64,000 nt of DNA from Paguma larvata (lineage: Eukaryota; Chordata; Mammalia; Carnivora; Viverridae). A model generated the notes under the pieces. That model worked only from the letters and a program-made list of their open reading frames with translations. It did no database searches and was not told the DNA's origin. Positions 12,001-24,000 of this stretch are shown piece by piece. The DNA is taken from NCBI GenBank assembly GCA_030068075.1, contig CM057843.1, positions 40,245,832-40,309,831 of the forward strand, read 5' to 3'. Within the stretch, counting starts at the first letter, position 1. Each line of letters starts with the position of its first letter. The translations under genes and the position numbers were made by a program.

Positions 12001-15000
12001 CCCTTCTCAGAGCTCCTAGTCACACCTTCATGAGAGCCTGTCATACACTGTCCCTTTCTGGACCAAGGGCTCCCAAGAGCCGGGTGATCTGTCTCCTGAG
12101 CACCTGCCACCATTTCTGATACACAGGAAATGCTAAAAATATATTTGTTGAATGAATGAATGAATGAATGAATGAGCAAACAAAGAAACATATTGTGAAA
12201 GTTTGAAAGGCTTAATACAAAGTTGGTCCCCCAGACCAAAGTGGGAAGGATGGAAGCTAGGATTCTAGGGCTGACTCCTTCCCTCTCCCTGCCTCTCAGC
12301 TGGATGTCCTGTGTTAGGGTGGTATGGCCTATCCACAGCAGATGAACCCAGGGGTGTCAGCTGAACACCCCACCGTACCCCACCACCACCCGGGGAGCCA
12401 ACCAGGCATGCACCTGCCCCCAGGCGGCTACGTACCGGGGAGAAGGGGGGCACCTGGAGGCCGCACAGGAAAGAAGAGGGAGTTAGATGGGTACAAGGGA
12501 GGTCTCACTGACCCAGAAACACCCTACTTATCCCAGACCACCCAGAATCCAGTTTCTAAGTGCCCATCCCTGGAAGGCGTCTTAACACGCCCATCTCCCA
12601 AACCCTGTTTGAGGCCCTCACTGTGATCCCCAATGCCAGGCTGTCCCTCCCACCGCCCCCAAGGGCCCAGGACAGGGTTGGGTGGGTGTGGCAGTCCAGG
12701 GGTGAATTCTCTATTCTCCCCGCCACCCTGCAATGGGACCCACATACTTGATGGTCAGGTGGCGACTCTTGGGCTGTTGAGGCAAGGCCGAGGGTAGGCC
12801 CTTGCTGAGATCTTCCACCGACTGCTCCAGGGGCTTGCTCTTCTCTGAGCCGGGGACCCCGTTGTCTGTGCTCTCCATGTCATACCTGCAGGGATTCAAC
12901 TGGGGTTGGAGGCCAACACTGCAGAAGCACTTAAGAGAAGCGTGGGGGAAACTGAGGGGACAGATGAATGTGCAGGAGAGATTAGAGGCTGGGAGAAAGA
13001 GGCTGTGTTCCCAGCACGGTGCTGGGCAGACTAGGGGGCGAGGGAGTGGCAGAACAGAAGAGGAGGCCACCCAGGTCCCAGCGGGCCACCCCAGGCCATA
13101 TCCCTCCGTATCCACGCGGGCCCTTAGGAAGGGGCATCGTGCACCGTGCAGGGTGTGGTTTGTGTGAGCCCAGGGTAGGCTCAGGCTGCACCGCTTGGAC
13201 ATGGCCCGAGGAGTGGATGAGGTGCAGAGAAGCAGGGGTCAGGGGTCTGAGGAGCAGCAGGAGAAGCAGGGGGCGCTTACGTGACAGAGCACTGGGCAAA
13301 GGCCAGGTACTCGAGGAGCACATCTAGGCCGCGGTTCTCCTCGTTGAGGAACTCCTCCACCCACCTGCAGGGCACAGGGCTCCCTGAGTTCCAGCCAGGA
13401 GGGAGGGCCCGCCCAGAGTGGGCACAGAACAGGCACGGCCAGGGCTCCAGGGTGGCTTCCCCCCCCCCCCGGAAGACACCACCCAGCGCGGACCTCAGAA
13501 GACCCAGGATGCTCGGAGATGCCAGGGGGCTCAGGTAGGTAGGACCCATGGCCCAGCCTCGAGGGGTGACAGCAGAAGGTAGGCAGAAGAGGAGGCAAGG
13601 AACTGTACGGGACACCCAATCCAGAACAGCCTATGCAGGGGTGGGGGGACGGTGGGGGGGAGCCCCAGGGGCTGCCTGGAGGCAGAGCTCTCCCTGGCCC
13701 CCAAGAGGGAAATCTGAGCCCTCGCTCACCCAATGTGGTTTGTCCTCAGGGAGATCTCCAGCTCCCGCAGCACCTGTGTGGACTCCTGAACTCGCCTCTT
13801 AAACTGGGGGCCAAGGACAGGAGAGTCTGTTGGGTGACGTCTGGGCTTCCCACAGGCCCACCGAACCCTGAGGCAGCAGGCAGCAGCCCCCACCCTCCCC
13901 CCACCACTGGCCTTTCACGCTTAGCCCTCCCCCACCACCCCCACACCCCCGCCCAGCTGAATAAGCATTCTTAGGCTCCGCCTAGCCCCATACGCAGGCC
14001 CTCAGGGTGCACACACATTCCTCCAAACACAGACATGCGGCATGCACACACACACACAGACACGGCCACAGGGTACACACACATTCAAATACGAATACCC
14101 CAGCTGTACACACACATACTCATCCATATACAATCACCCTGGGTGCATGGATATAAGACACCCACACATCCACAGACAGACGCATGGGGTACACACACAC
14201 ACCCCTATACACGGACCCAAAGGTACACACACACAGCATATGTGGACACAAAAGCACACACAAAGTATACACACACATCCGTGCACGGACACACGGGGTG
14301 CACACATGCACACGCACTGCACGAATATGGACCCACGTAAGCATATGCAGGGTATGCAGAGGGCATGCCCGCGGCCCTCCCCATCCCCTAAAACTATGCA
14401 CGCACATTCATACGCATGCCCACACAAGCCCACCAAAAAGTTTACGCACACAGTTATTCTAGCTGCCCAGAGCTTGGAAAGCGCGGGGGGGAAAAGGGAC
14501 AGAGAAAAAGGGGGAGACATATACCCCCAGGTTAGACATCCAATCCGCTGCTACCTTTCGGCTGACCCCACCAGTTTCCAGGTAGCTCTTCAGCTTCTGG
14601 ATATAGGCTGTGGGAGGGTTCTTGACTTGAAACCGCTCCTGGGGAGATGGAAGGAGGTGTACAGGGAACCAGCCAGAACTACTCCGAGGCAAATATCCAA
14701 CCCTTACCCCAGAATCCCGTTCTCAGCTCTGACCCCAGGTCCCAGGGTATCTTAGGACCCCTCTGAAATACCAAAGATATCACCAAACGACCCACCAAGT
14801 CATTAAAAGACCCCAGTCCCAGACCTAGGCTTCAGTCTCCACTATGGCCTCACAAGCCACAGCCCTAGCACAGCCCCCCCCTTAGCCCCTCATGGAGTTT
14901 GGAGGGGTCATTTCTGCCACACACCCCACTGTGCTGGGGATGGGGAGGAGGACTCAGACTTGCCAGTAGGTGGCACCTTCCCAGCCCTCCCTGGGAGCCC

Positions 15001-18000
15001 AGGGAGAAAGAACACTCTGAGGTTCCCTTCCCCAGGGCTGCACCCCAGCTGTCCCATTTACCTGTGCTGGTAGGTCCCTGTGTGTGCTCATCCCCCCCCC
15101 CCCCACCCGTGCTCAACAAAGCAACTCCTAACTCTCCTGCCCCACCCAGGGCTCCAACAGCCACTCACACAAAGAAGCAGGGACCACGTCAGAGGCCCCC
15201 ATCCTTCCCAGCCCAGATCCTTTAGGACTCTTACTTTCCCCAGCCCTTTGAGCCCCCAGCCTGAGATACCAGGCCAAGTGGCAGAGACCTCCACGGCAGC
15301 CCCAAAGCCTCTGGAAGCAGCTCCCCATCCTCCCCGCACAGCCCAGCCCTTACCCCCTAGACTCCTGCACAGCCTTCTCATCCCATTCGGTCCATTAGCA
15401 GGAGCCGAAGGCCCAGCCCTGGCTCCCAGGGGAGGCTCCTTGCTCCCCAACTCCCCACCCCCAGCCTCCCTCCCTTACTGAATCACTGCAGCAGCCAGGC
15501 CCCACCCTGGCTTAGCAGGGAGACGGGTCTTCCTTCTACCATGGACAGCGGCCCTAGAGGCAGGGGCAGCCAGTGGGCTGTGAAGGTGGCAAACCCAGGT
15601 GCCTGGCTAAGCACCAGAAACCAGGAGTTCTAATTCTTACTCGGCCACTTGGGAACTGGTTACCTTTGGGTTGTTGCTTGGTTGACCGCAACTTCTCTGG
15701 GCCCAAGGGAAAGAAGGATGGGGATCCTGCCCCTTCCTCTCCACCTCCCATGGGGTCAAGATGCCCAACCCTGGGGTTGCCCCTATCTTCCCCAGCCCAT
15801 GGCTGGAGGGGCAACAGAGGCTGCTCCGAGAAGCTCAGTAAGGAGGCTGGTGACAGCAAGAAGGTGATGAGGCCTGCCAGTTCCTCATGGGGCAGACCCA
15901 GCCCTGCTAGGAACTCATAAGGTCCCTGGGGAGGCCCATGTCCAAGGAAGGGGGGTGGTAGAGTCTTGAAGACACCCCCAGCACCCTCTGCAGATGCTCC
16001 ACAGACCTGTGGGCAGGGTCTTGGCCTGATGGGCACTGCCCCCTCTCCTGCCAGCCCCAGCCTGGCCAGGGCGGGGCATCCTGAGCCCAGAAGGGGCCTG
16101 GTACCCACCTGGTCACAAATGAGCTCCCACTTCTTCTCGTTGTCATACTGACTCAGCAGCTGCACCTTGTCCGGGGGCAAGTTCATGCAGTTCTAGGAAA
16201 GGGAAGGACGAGATAATGACCCTGAGCCCGGGGTCCCAATGCAAGGGGCAAGGGAGCAGAGGCGTTTTCAGGGAAGGCACAAGGGGCCAGCTCCCTAGTA
16301 GATCTGTCATACACATGAATCCCCATCACCCTCTCACCCTGGGAGATAAGTAGCGTTAGCCAATGAGAAAACCGAGGCCCAAAGATAGAGCACCTTTCCC
16401 TAGGCCCCAAAGCTAGAAAGCGACACTGGGCTTGGACTCTGAGTCGGCCTGACTCCAGGGCCTGGGCTCTGTCTTCCATGCACCACCTCCCTGGCATGTC
16501 TGCCCTGACAGAGAGAGCATGGGTGCTCAGCCTAACTTCCAGGACCCTCGGGCATCTTTGGACTCACTTCCCCACGTGCAATAAGGGGGTATCGTCTCTT
16601 CTTCCATTTGAGTGGGAAGCGAACAGGGGATCCATTTCCAGCCAGGCCCAAATGTGGCCAGTCTTGGACTATGTCCCTTTCCTGCATGCCAGCAGACACC
16701 ATCCAGACGGTGTGCGGTCCTGGCCCAGGGCACCAGTGTCTCACAAACAGCAGAAAAACTCTCACGAGGATGGCGACAGCCGTCTCCTCCTCAGCCCTGT
16801 CCAGCCCCATCCCTCCTCATCACTTCTGGAAGGAGGACACGGGGACAGGCCAAGGGAACTACGGTCAGACCGGCAGGGAATTCCTACCAGATGCATCATG
16901 GCTGCGGGGCACAGGGGGATTCCTGGGGAAGGTCACCCAGACATAGGAACCGGAGACAGCAGCCGTCATGCTGGGTCCGTGGTGCTGGTGGCCCAGACGG
17001 GGACTCCCCTCAGGAGCTACGGAAGGTCAGCTTTGCTCTGCCCGGTCCTCTGTCAAGCTCCTCCCTCACAGGGCAAGTATAGGGTCCTGCCTGGTGCTGC
17101 TTCCACTAGGGGTTCCCTGGCCCCCGTGAACTTGGCATGTCTTCTGAACAGACCCAGAAGATGCCAGTTTACCCCAATTCACTGAACCCCACATTTAAAG
17201 AGGGTCTACTATGTCTCAGGCTCCAAAAGCCAGTTCTTGCCCTCAAGGAGCCCCATCTCTGCTGGGGATGTGGGAGTCCCCAGGAATCCCCAGCCCAGAG
17301 TCAAAAGGCCCCCCGTCACCAGCGCTGGTGGCTCAGACTACCCGTCCTCAGTCACATGGCCCTGAGAGGAGGCCACTGCTGGAGCAGAGAGGGGGCCACA
17401 CCCTCTCTCAGGGCTTCTCAGCCAGCTTCCTCTCTGGGGTGCCGGGCTTCGTTCTGGGACTCTGACCAGAACTCACCCCTCAAAAAATCACTGCCTCAGG
17501 CCAGCCCCAGACAACAGGAAACTGGGTGCTCTCAGTCCCCATTGCTCAAGCTTTCCGGCCAGGGCCCCACTGGAGAGGTGAAGCTGCCTCCCCACCAGGC
17601 CCCCCGGGCCGCTGGGGATGGGGATACGTCATTCTTTTCCCCATTGCGAAAGCGAACCCCTGGATGGAGGAAACCACTGCTGTCTCATCTGCTGCCCTTC
17701 CCCACCCCGCCACTAGCCAGAACAGCCCCCGCCACTACAGGAGAGACTGACTAGGAAGGGCTGGAGCTGAGGGGAGGGTCTCTGGAACGTTCTATATCTC
17801 TGCGTTTCTTTTCTCCTTGGTCTCTCCAGATCCTGATCACAGAGGCCTGATCCAGGGTGGGGCAGGGCAGAGGGGGGGCCAAGGCTGAGGGGGAAGGAGG
17901 GAGCAGGAAGGCGAGCAATGCAGAGAAACTGGAACAGTGGCCAACACAGAGGAGAGAGGTGGTGGCGGGGAAGGAGGACAAGGAGGAATGAGGGGACGGC

Positions 18001-21000
18001 TGAGCCCCAGCACCTGAGCCTTACAGGGGACAGCCGCTTCCCAACACGGGTCTCTCCAGGCCCTCGCCCACTCCAGGGACCTGTTTGGTTCCTGGAATGG
18101 CCCCGGTGACACTTGTAGAGGCAGCAGCGGGTCAGAGTCATAATAATGACCCCAACCAATGTGGTCGCCAGCTCTGCCTGGATGCTCACCATGCCCGGCA
18201 CTGCTCTGAGCCCTCCTCGAGGGTGACGCCCTCATCACCACACACCCTCATCCCCATCTCACAGGTGCAAGTACAGATTAGTTTAGTGACCTGCCCAAGG
18301 TTACAAAACCAGAGAGTGGGGAGCGGGACTGGCTTTGAGCCCAGAGCTGACTCTGAACCAGTGCCCTGGCCCACTCCCCCCAGGGAAAGCCCCATGGTTA
18401 TTACTGGGGAGGAAAAGGCCTCTGCTGTGGGGTACACCTGTTCCAGCAGTGGTGGGGGGCAGAGCACCCCTTGGCCCCTTCCCCACCTGGGCATGTTCAA
18501 GCCCCCGAGGCTACGTGCCAGCCTGCCAGACGGGCTAAATTTAGGCTCGGAAATCAGAAATAGCTCTGACAGCGCTGAGCACTAATTAGCAGCTGTTCCT
18601 CGGCTGTGCCCACCGAGGAGAAGGTACCCTGAGGAGCAAGAGAGGAACCAGAGGGTGCCACTCACTCGGGGTGGAGGGAACCGTCCAGGAAAACGGCAAC
18701 AGACCCCAGACCCAGGGCCCTCAGCAAGGAGGCAGCACCACGGGGGAGAAGTAGATGAGGTTGGCTGACAGCGCTCAAAAGGGACAGGCAAGGACACGGA
18801 GGTCCAGGGGTGGGGAGGAGGAACACTTATCCCTCGTGAGGGGACATGGGGGGAGGAAGCTATGAGGTGGCAGAACCCACACCGGATCCAGGAGATCCAG
18901 GCTCTGGGCCCACCTAGCCCAACAACTTCTCCATCTCCTTGAGCCTCAGCTTCCTTCTCCATAAAATGGGCACGCTTCCCTCCCGCCTTGCAGCTCACAG
19001 AGCTCCTGGGAACACCCAGTGAGAAGCTGAGTTTTGATGTAATAATACTCTTCAGTGACGCACACGGTGAAGAGGCGTTTCGCAGACTGGGGGGTGGGGG
19101 AAGCGTTCCTCGAAGACCCCAAGGCGAGGGACGGGGTGGTGAGCAGAAGTGTGAGAAAACATCCAGATAAAACAGACCTGACTCCAAGGCTTGGTCAACA
19201 ATGCACTGACCCTTCAGGTCCCCTTTCCTTGCTGCCCTTGATGCTTTGGCTCGAGGCAGAGGGAGATAAGATCCACCTCTGAGGGTGTGGCCAAGAAAAG
19301 GAGCTGATTCCCCAATCTTCCTACCAGAATGTGTAAGGATCATTCTCCCTCCCTGCCGCGACCTCTCCAGGTGCCAGAGCCTTGCTCACCCAAGACGAGT
19401 CCCTTGCAAGCTTCTACCGTGCTCCTTCAACACCCCCCCAACCCCCTGCTGACATCTGGAGAGGCGTCCCTGGTGACTGAAGGGGCTCTGTCTGCATCTG
19501 GACACAACCACACCCTCCTGTTTCACTTTCAGTTTGAACTGAGACTATCCCGACCCACCTGCCCACCCTCTCCTCATGACGTCTGGCCCTCTGAGTCCCA
19601 GAATGCCCTTGAACTTGGGTACCAAGCCCAGTCTCAGACCAGCCCCACAGAGGCTCCACAGCCAGATGGGCCCAGAAGCCAGGGAGTGACCCGCAGCCCC
19701 ACTTCCCCACCCGTCTCCCCCCCTTCCAACTCTACGTGGCTTTGACCTTGGTCTTGGAGCTCTCAGCACATCTCCAAAGGCAATCAATCCACATTTCAAA
19801 GTTCCAGTAGGTAGATTTTTAAGGGTTATTAGAGATAATCCCTGACTTAGAGAAGGGCTCTGGGTGACTAGCCCCAGGATCAGGTGCTGAGAACCCCAAA
19901 AAGCTCTCAGCTTCTCCCATCAGGGTGGAAGGGTCCCCATGGCAGGGATGAGGACAAGCCAGGTGGGAGTCAGGGCAGCAGGCACTGCCCACACAATTCA
20001 GGCTGCTGACAGGAGAGTTACAGCAACAATAATGATGATAAATATTCCCCGAACATCCCATTCTCTGCTAAATGCCATTCTAAGTACTTTATATCTATTG
20101 ACTCATTTCAACCACAAAAAAGAAGTTTACCCAGTAAATGCTCTCGTGATCCTCATTTCACAAATGGGAAACTGAGGCACAGAGCGATTAAGTCATTTGC
20201 CCAAGGTGACCTAGCTGGCAAGCTGGTAAGAAGACTGCGTTTCCTTGGAAGAAAGAGCACTGAAGGCCGTGAGAAATGTGGGTTCCAGACCCCCAGGGGT
20301 CTTCTGCAGACAGCCTGGCCCCAGTCCCCCTGTCTGAGGAACCAAAAACAGCCAGCCCCATTTCCTGCCGCCCAGCACCCTACGCTTCCTGTTGCTGCCA
20401 ACACCGAGCTCTTACTCAGTGGGGAACCCCCCCCCTCCAGTACACCGTGTCTCAGAGGGAAGTGGAGGCCTCCCCACCCCCTCCCCATGTGCACACAGCT
20501 ACCGTTAGCACCACACTGCCCCACCCTCCAGGAGAGGTGGGCCCTCCCTCTCGTGGTTTCCGGCCACCAAGCAGTTTTCAGCCTAGGCCTCACTGTGGCT
20601 GACCTGCATGATGGCAGCCAGGGCAGCCTGGCCGGTGATGGCTAAAGTTGGCGACCTTGGTTGGTCTTGGTAATGGAGGTGGGAAGACAGGAAAGGCGCA
20701 GTCTAGAAGGGCCTAGAAGGCCTCCAATGTGAAGAGGACTCTATCCACTCCGATGTCATTCCCTGCCTCACAGTAGGGGAGAGTTTCTGGAGCATCTACC
20801 CTGTGTCAGGCACACTCTCTGTAATCCCTCAACAGCCCTAGGAGGCCAGCATACACCGCTAGTATTCTCTTTCTACACATGGGGAAAACTGAAGTTCAGA
20901 GACGTTAAGTCACTTACTCAAGGTCACCCAAGTGGCAAAGACAACTTAATGACCCCAAAGCTCAGGAAGCTACTCTGCCTTTCCCCTGAGTAACCCCGGC

Positions 21001-24000
21001 CCCTCCCAGAGGCGGGGAGGCCCGAGCCACCTTGAGGGCTCCGTGTCCTCAGGAAAAATGCCGAGGTAGCCCCCGGGGCGGCCCCACCTGCTCCTGCCCA
21101 TCTCACCCAGCTCTTTGCCAACTGGCCCCAGATGTCCCTGTGAATCACGCCTACCACATCCCTGGGCTTCCAGGGTCAGCCTGTGCCAGCCCTGCCTGCT
21201 AAGAATGTCACCCCACAGCCCCTATCCGGCCCAGTATCAGCCCACGTGGCCACAGCCCCGTTGGGATCCTCCATGTGAGACACCCCAGAGATGAAAGGTA
21301 CAGGGCCTGAGCGCCCCTATAGCGTCCTGTTCCCAAACGTCATCTGCCTCACCCTAGAGAAGCGAGCTGGCCCACAGAATGGAGACACCATGGATTCTAC
21401 TTCTGCTCCTCAGGGAAGGGGTCGCGCTGAAAGCAGGGTTCCCAGGGTCCGCACGCTGCTGGAGCCTGTCCTGACCTCCCCGCACAGCCTCACCAAACGA
21501 CCACGTCTCTGGGCACTTGCTAAGGGCAGCCCGGGGTGCTAGGGCAAACTCCTCTCCAAACGGTTCAGCCCCCGAGTGGGTCGGCATCACTCCCGGCCTC
21601 AAGCACAACATCCCGGGCACCTTCCCTTGGTCCCCTGGCCCCAAGGTCACAGGCTCCTCTCTGACCAGGCAGATCAGTGGTATCCTAGGCCTGGCCTTAC
21701 GCATGGAACGTCTGGAAGGCCTGGAGAGAGTGCCTTGCCATCCCCAACCCTGATCCTTACAGGGGAAGGTCTGCAAGGGAGACATGAGCCTTGGGCACAG
21801 CCTAGGAGAGGCAAGAGCTTGGCATCTGGCTGCCTGGTTTTCCCACCATTACGGCAGGCCCGTGGCGCTGGGCAGCCATCGCTCCTCCGCTGTTGCTAAG
21901 GCAGCAGCAGGAAACCCTGGCTCAACCTGCTCTTTCTCCCCACCCCCATTTTTAAGCAGGGGCACCTCTCGCTCACAGCCTCTTTAGAAAAGTAGCGCCC
22001 CAACACCCGTGCATGGGAGAAAGATCACTGTGGGGAAAGGGAGAGCAAGCTTCATCTCCTATCTGGCCATAAGCCTTGGTGGGGGCGCCCTTCACCCACA
22101 CGTGGGTCCCTCATCCAGAAGCCAAGGAGTGGTTTGGGGTTACAGGATCCTACTCCCCACTAGGGACCAAAGGGTTTCATTTAAGCGAAAGGAAGAGGTT
22201 CCTTGGAGCTACATGACTATATCTGAAGGGGAGGGCTATGCTTTTCTCATCAAGACTCAGGGATCCCTGGGGGCGAGGGGGGGGTGGTCCATCGCTCTCG
22301 GCAGTCTGAGGCTCTTCTCTTAGACACTCACTAAGGACAGGACTCGGCTCTGGCCATGGAGGCAGTGCTCTGTTGGAGGCGCACCCTACATGACCCGTTG
22401 CCAGGCCTGTGAGTTTAGCCAAATACTTGGCCCAGGCAGCTGCAGGCAGGGGCCAAGGCTATCACCCCGGGGCGGGGCTCATGCCCTTGTTGGTGGGGAG
22501 TGAGGGGAGCCAGGTTCTTAGTCGAGTGACCTCGGGTTGGGTGCGTTCTGCCCACACAAGACAAGGGACAGGCTGATCCTTCCCCAGAAAGAAGGCCAAG
22601 TATAAACATGCTGGGGTTCCTGGGGGCCGGGGTAGGAAGTTGAGCCCCATTGGGTGCTGCTGACCTAGATTTCTACCCAGCTACCGTTGCCTTCTCCACG
22701 GAGACACCCTCTAAGACCCATCTCTGGGCCTCCGCCCTCCACGCCCTGGTACTCAGGGACTCCCGATGGCATTTAGCATCAGGCTCAGCCAATCAGCGCT
22801 AAGGCCAAAACACAAGCAGGGCACTCAAGAACTACACACGCATCAGAGCCTCACCATTTGACTTTTGGATTTCCCACTGGTCTGAATTATTCACACAGCT
22901 CCTCCCCATTAGTGTGTGTATGACAGAGAGCGGACTGGGGCCCACACCTCACCCTGACGGCCTGTCCCACCCCTGTCCACAGACACACACTTGGGGGGAA
23001 AGAGAGACCCATACCCCCCCCATCAGGTTGGCAGGGGTCCAGGGATCCACCACCAACTCAGGCTCCCCAGATGGTCCCCCAGAGACTGTCTCTCTTCATT
23101 CTCCCCCCTCCCCCATCTGCTCAGCTCAGCTGAGCTTTGCCAGGCCATGGTTTTGAGCAAGGGAGAGTAGGTGGAGAGATGGGGGAAACAGGGCCTAGCC
23201 TGGTGTGAGGGGTCCGTCAGAGTCCCTCCCTCTCCCCTAATCAAGCAAGGTGCCTTCACAAGGAGAGACCAGACCCTGCCCCACCCTCCTAGCCTGCCTT
23301 CTGGGAGGGGGCAGCCAAGATTTCCAGGAACTATTATGAGGGGCCATACAGAGGATCTGCCAAGTACGGCCTAATAACCGGCCAAGGGAGGGGAAATGAT
23401 GTCAAGGAGGTGGAGGGGACAAAGAATTGAGCACTGCCACAAGCCGGCATTGCTCTGCTGCCTGCGCCTCCCTTGCCCCCCCACCCCAGACCTGCAGTGC
23501 CAGCCTGCTTAGACTGAGAAGTGCCCCCTGGGAAAAAGCACAGCACGGCCTCATTCGCCTGTCACCCAGAGTCCAGCAAGGGAGCTGACAGCAGACAGGC
23601 CACCAGGCAATTAGTTAGAGAAAGGAGTCTGTCTGGGACAGGGCTGAGCCAGGGAGAGGGAAGTGAGAATGAGTGGCCCTTCCCCCTCCCTACTTCTGCC
23701 TTGCACCAGGTCTTAGGGAGCCCTGATTTTGCTCTGGAGCCCCTCCCCAAACACATCCTGACTGTCTCCAGGCTCAGGCCGAGCTGATGACCTAGTCTCC
23801 AAGACCCCCAATTCCTCCAGCAGGTGATGGGGGAAAGGGGGGGGGGGCTTCCAGACTTTTGCACCACCCCAAGCCAGGGTGACCAACCCATCCTGACCCC
23901 GCCCTTCCTAACCTTAATCCCCTCAGTGGGCTGGAGGAATGCCCAAGATAAGGACCTACAGGCAATCTCCCCTGGACTTGCAGGGAGTGAGAAATACAGA

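Noticed and set aside
14035..14755. His/Thr-rich 237-residue plus-strand open frame
   Set aside because: It is produced by the CA-rich repeat and runs antisense across FMNL1 exon 3.
16478..17185. 235-residue plus-strand open frame in FMNL1 intron 1
   Set aside because: No recognisable motif and no splice partners. Nested shifted frames suggest chance.
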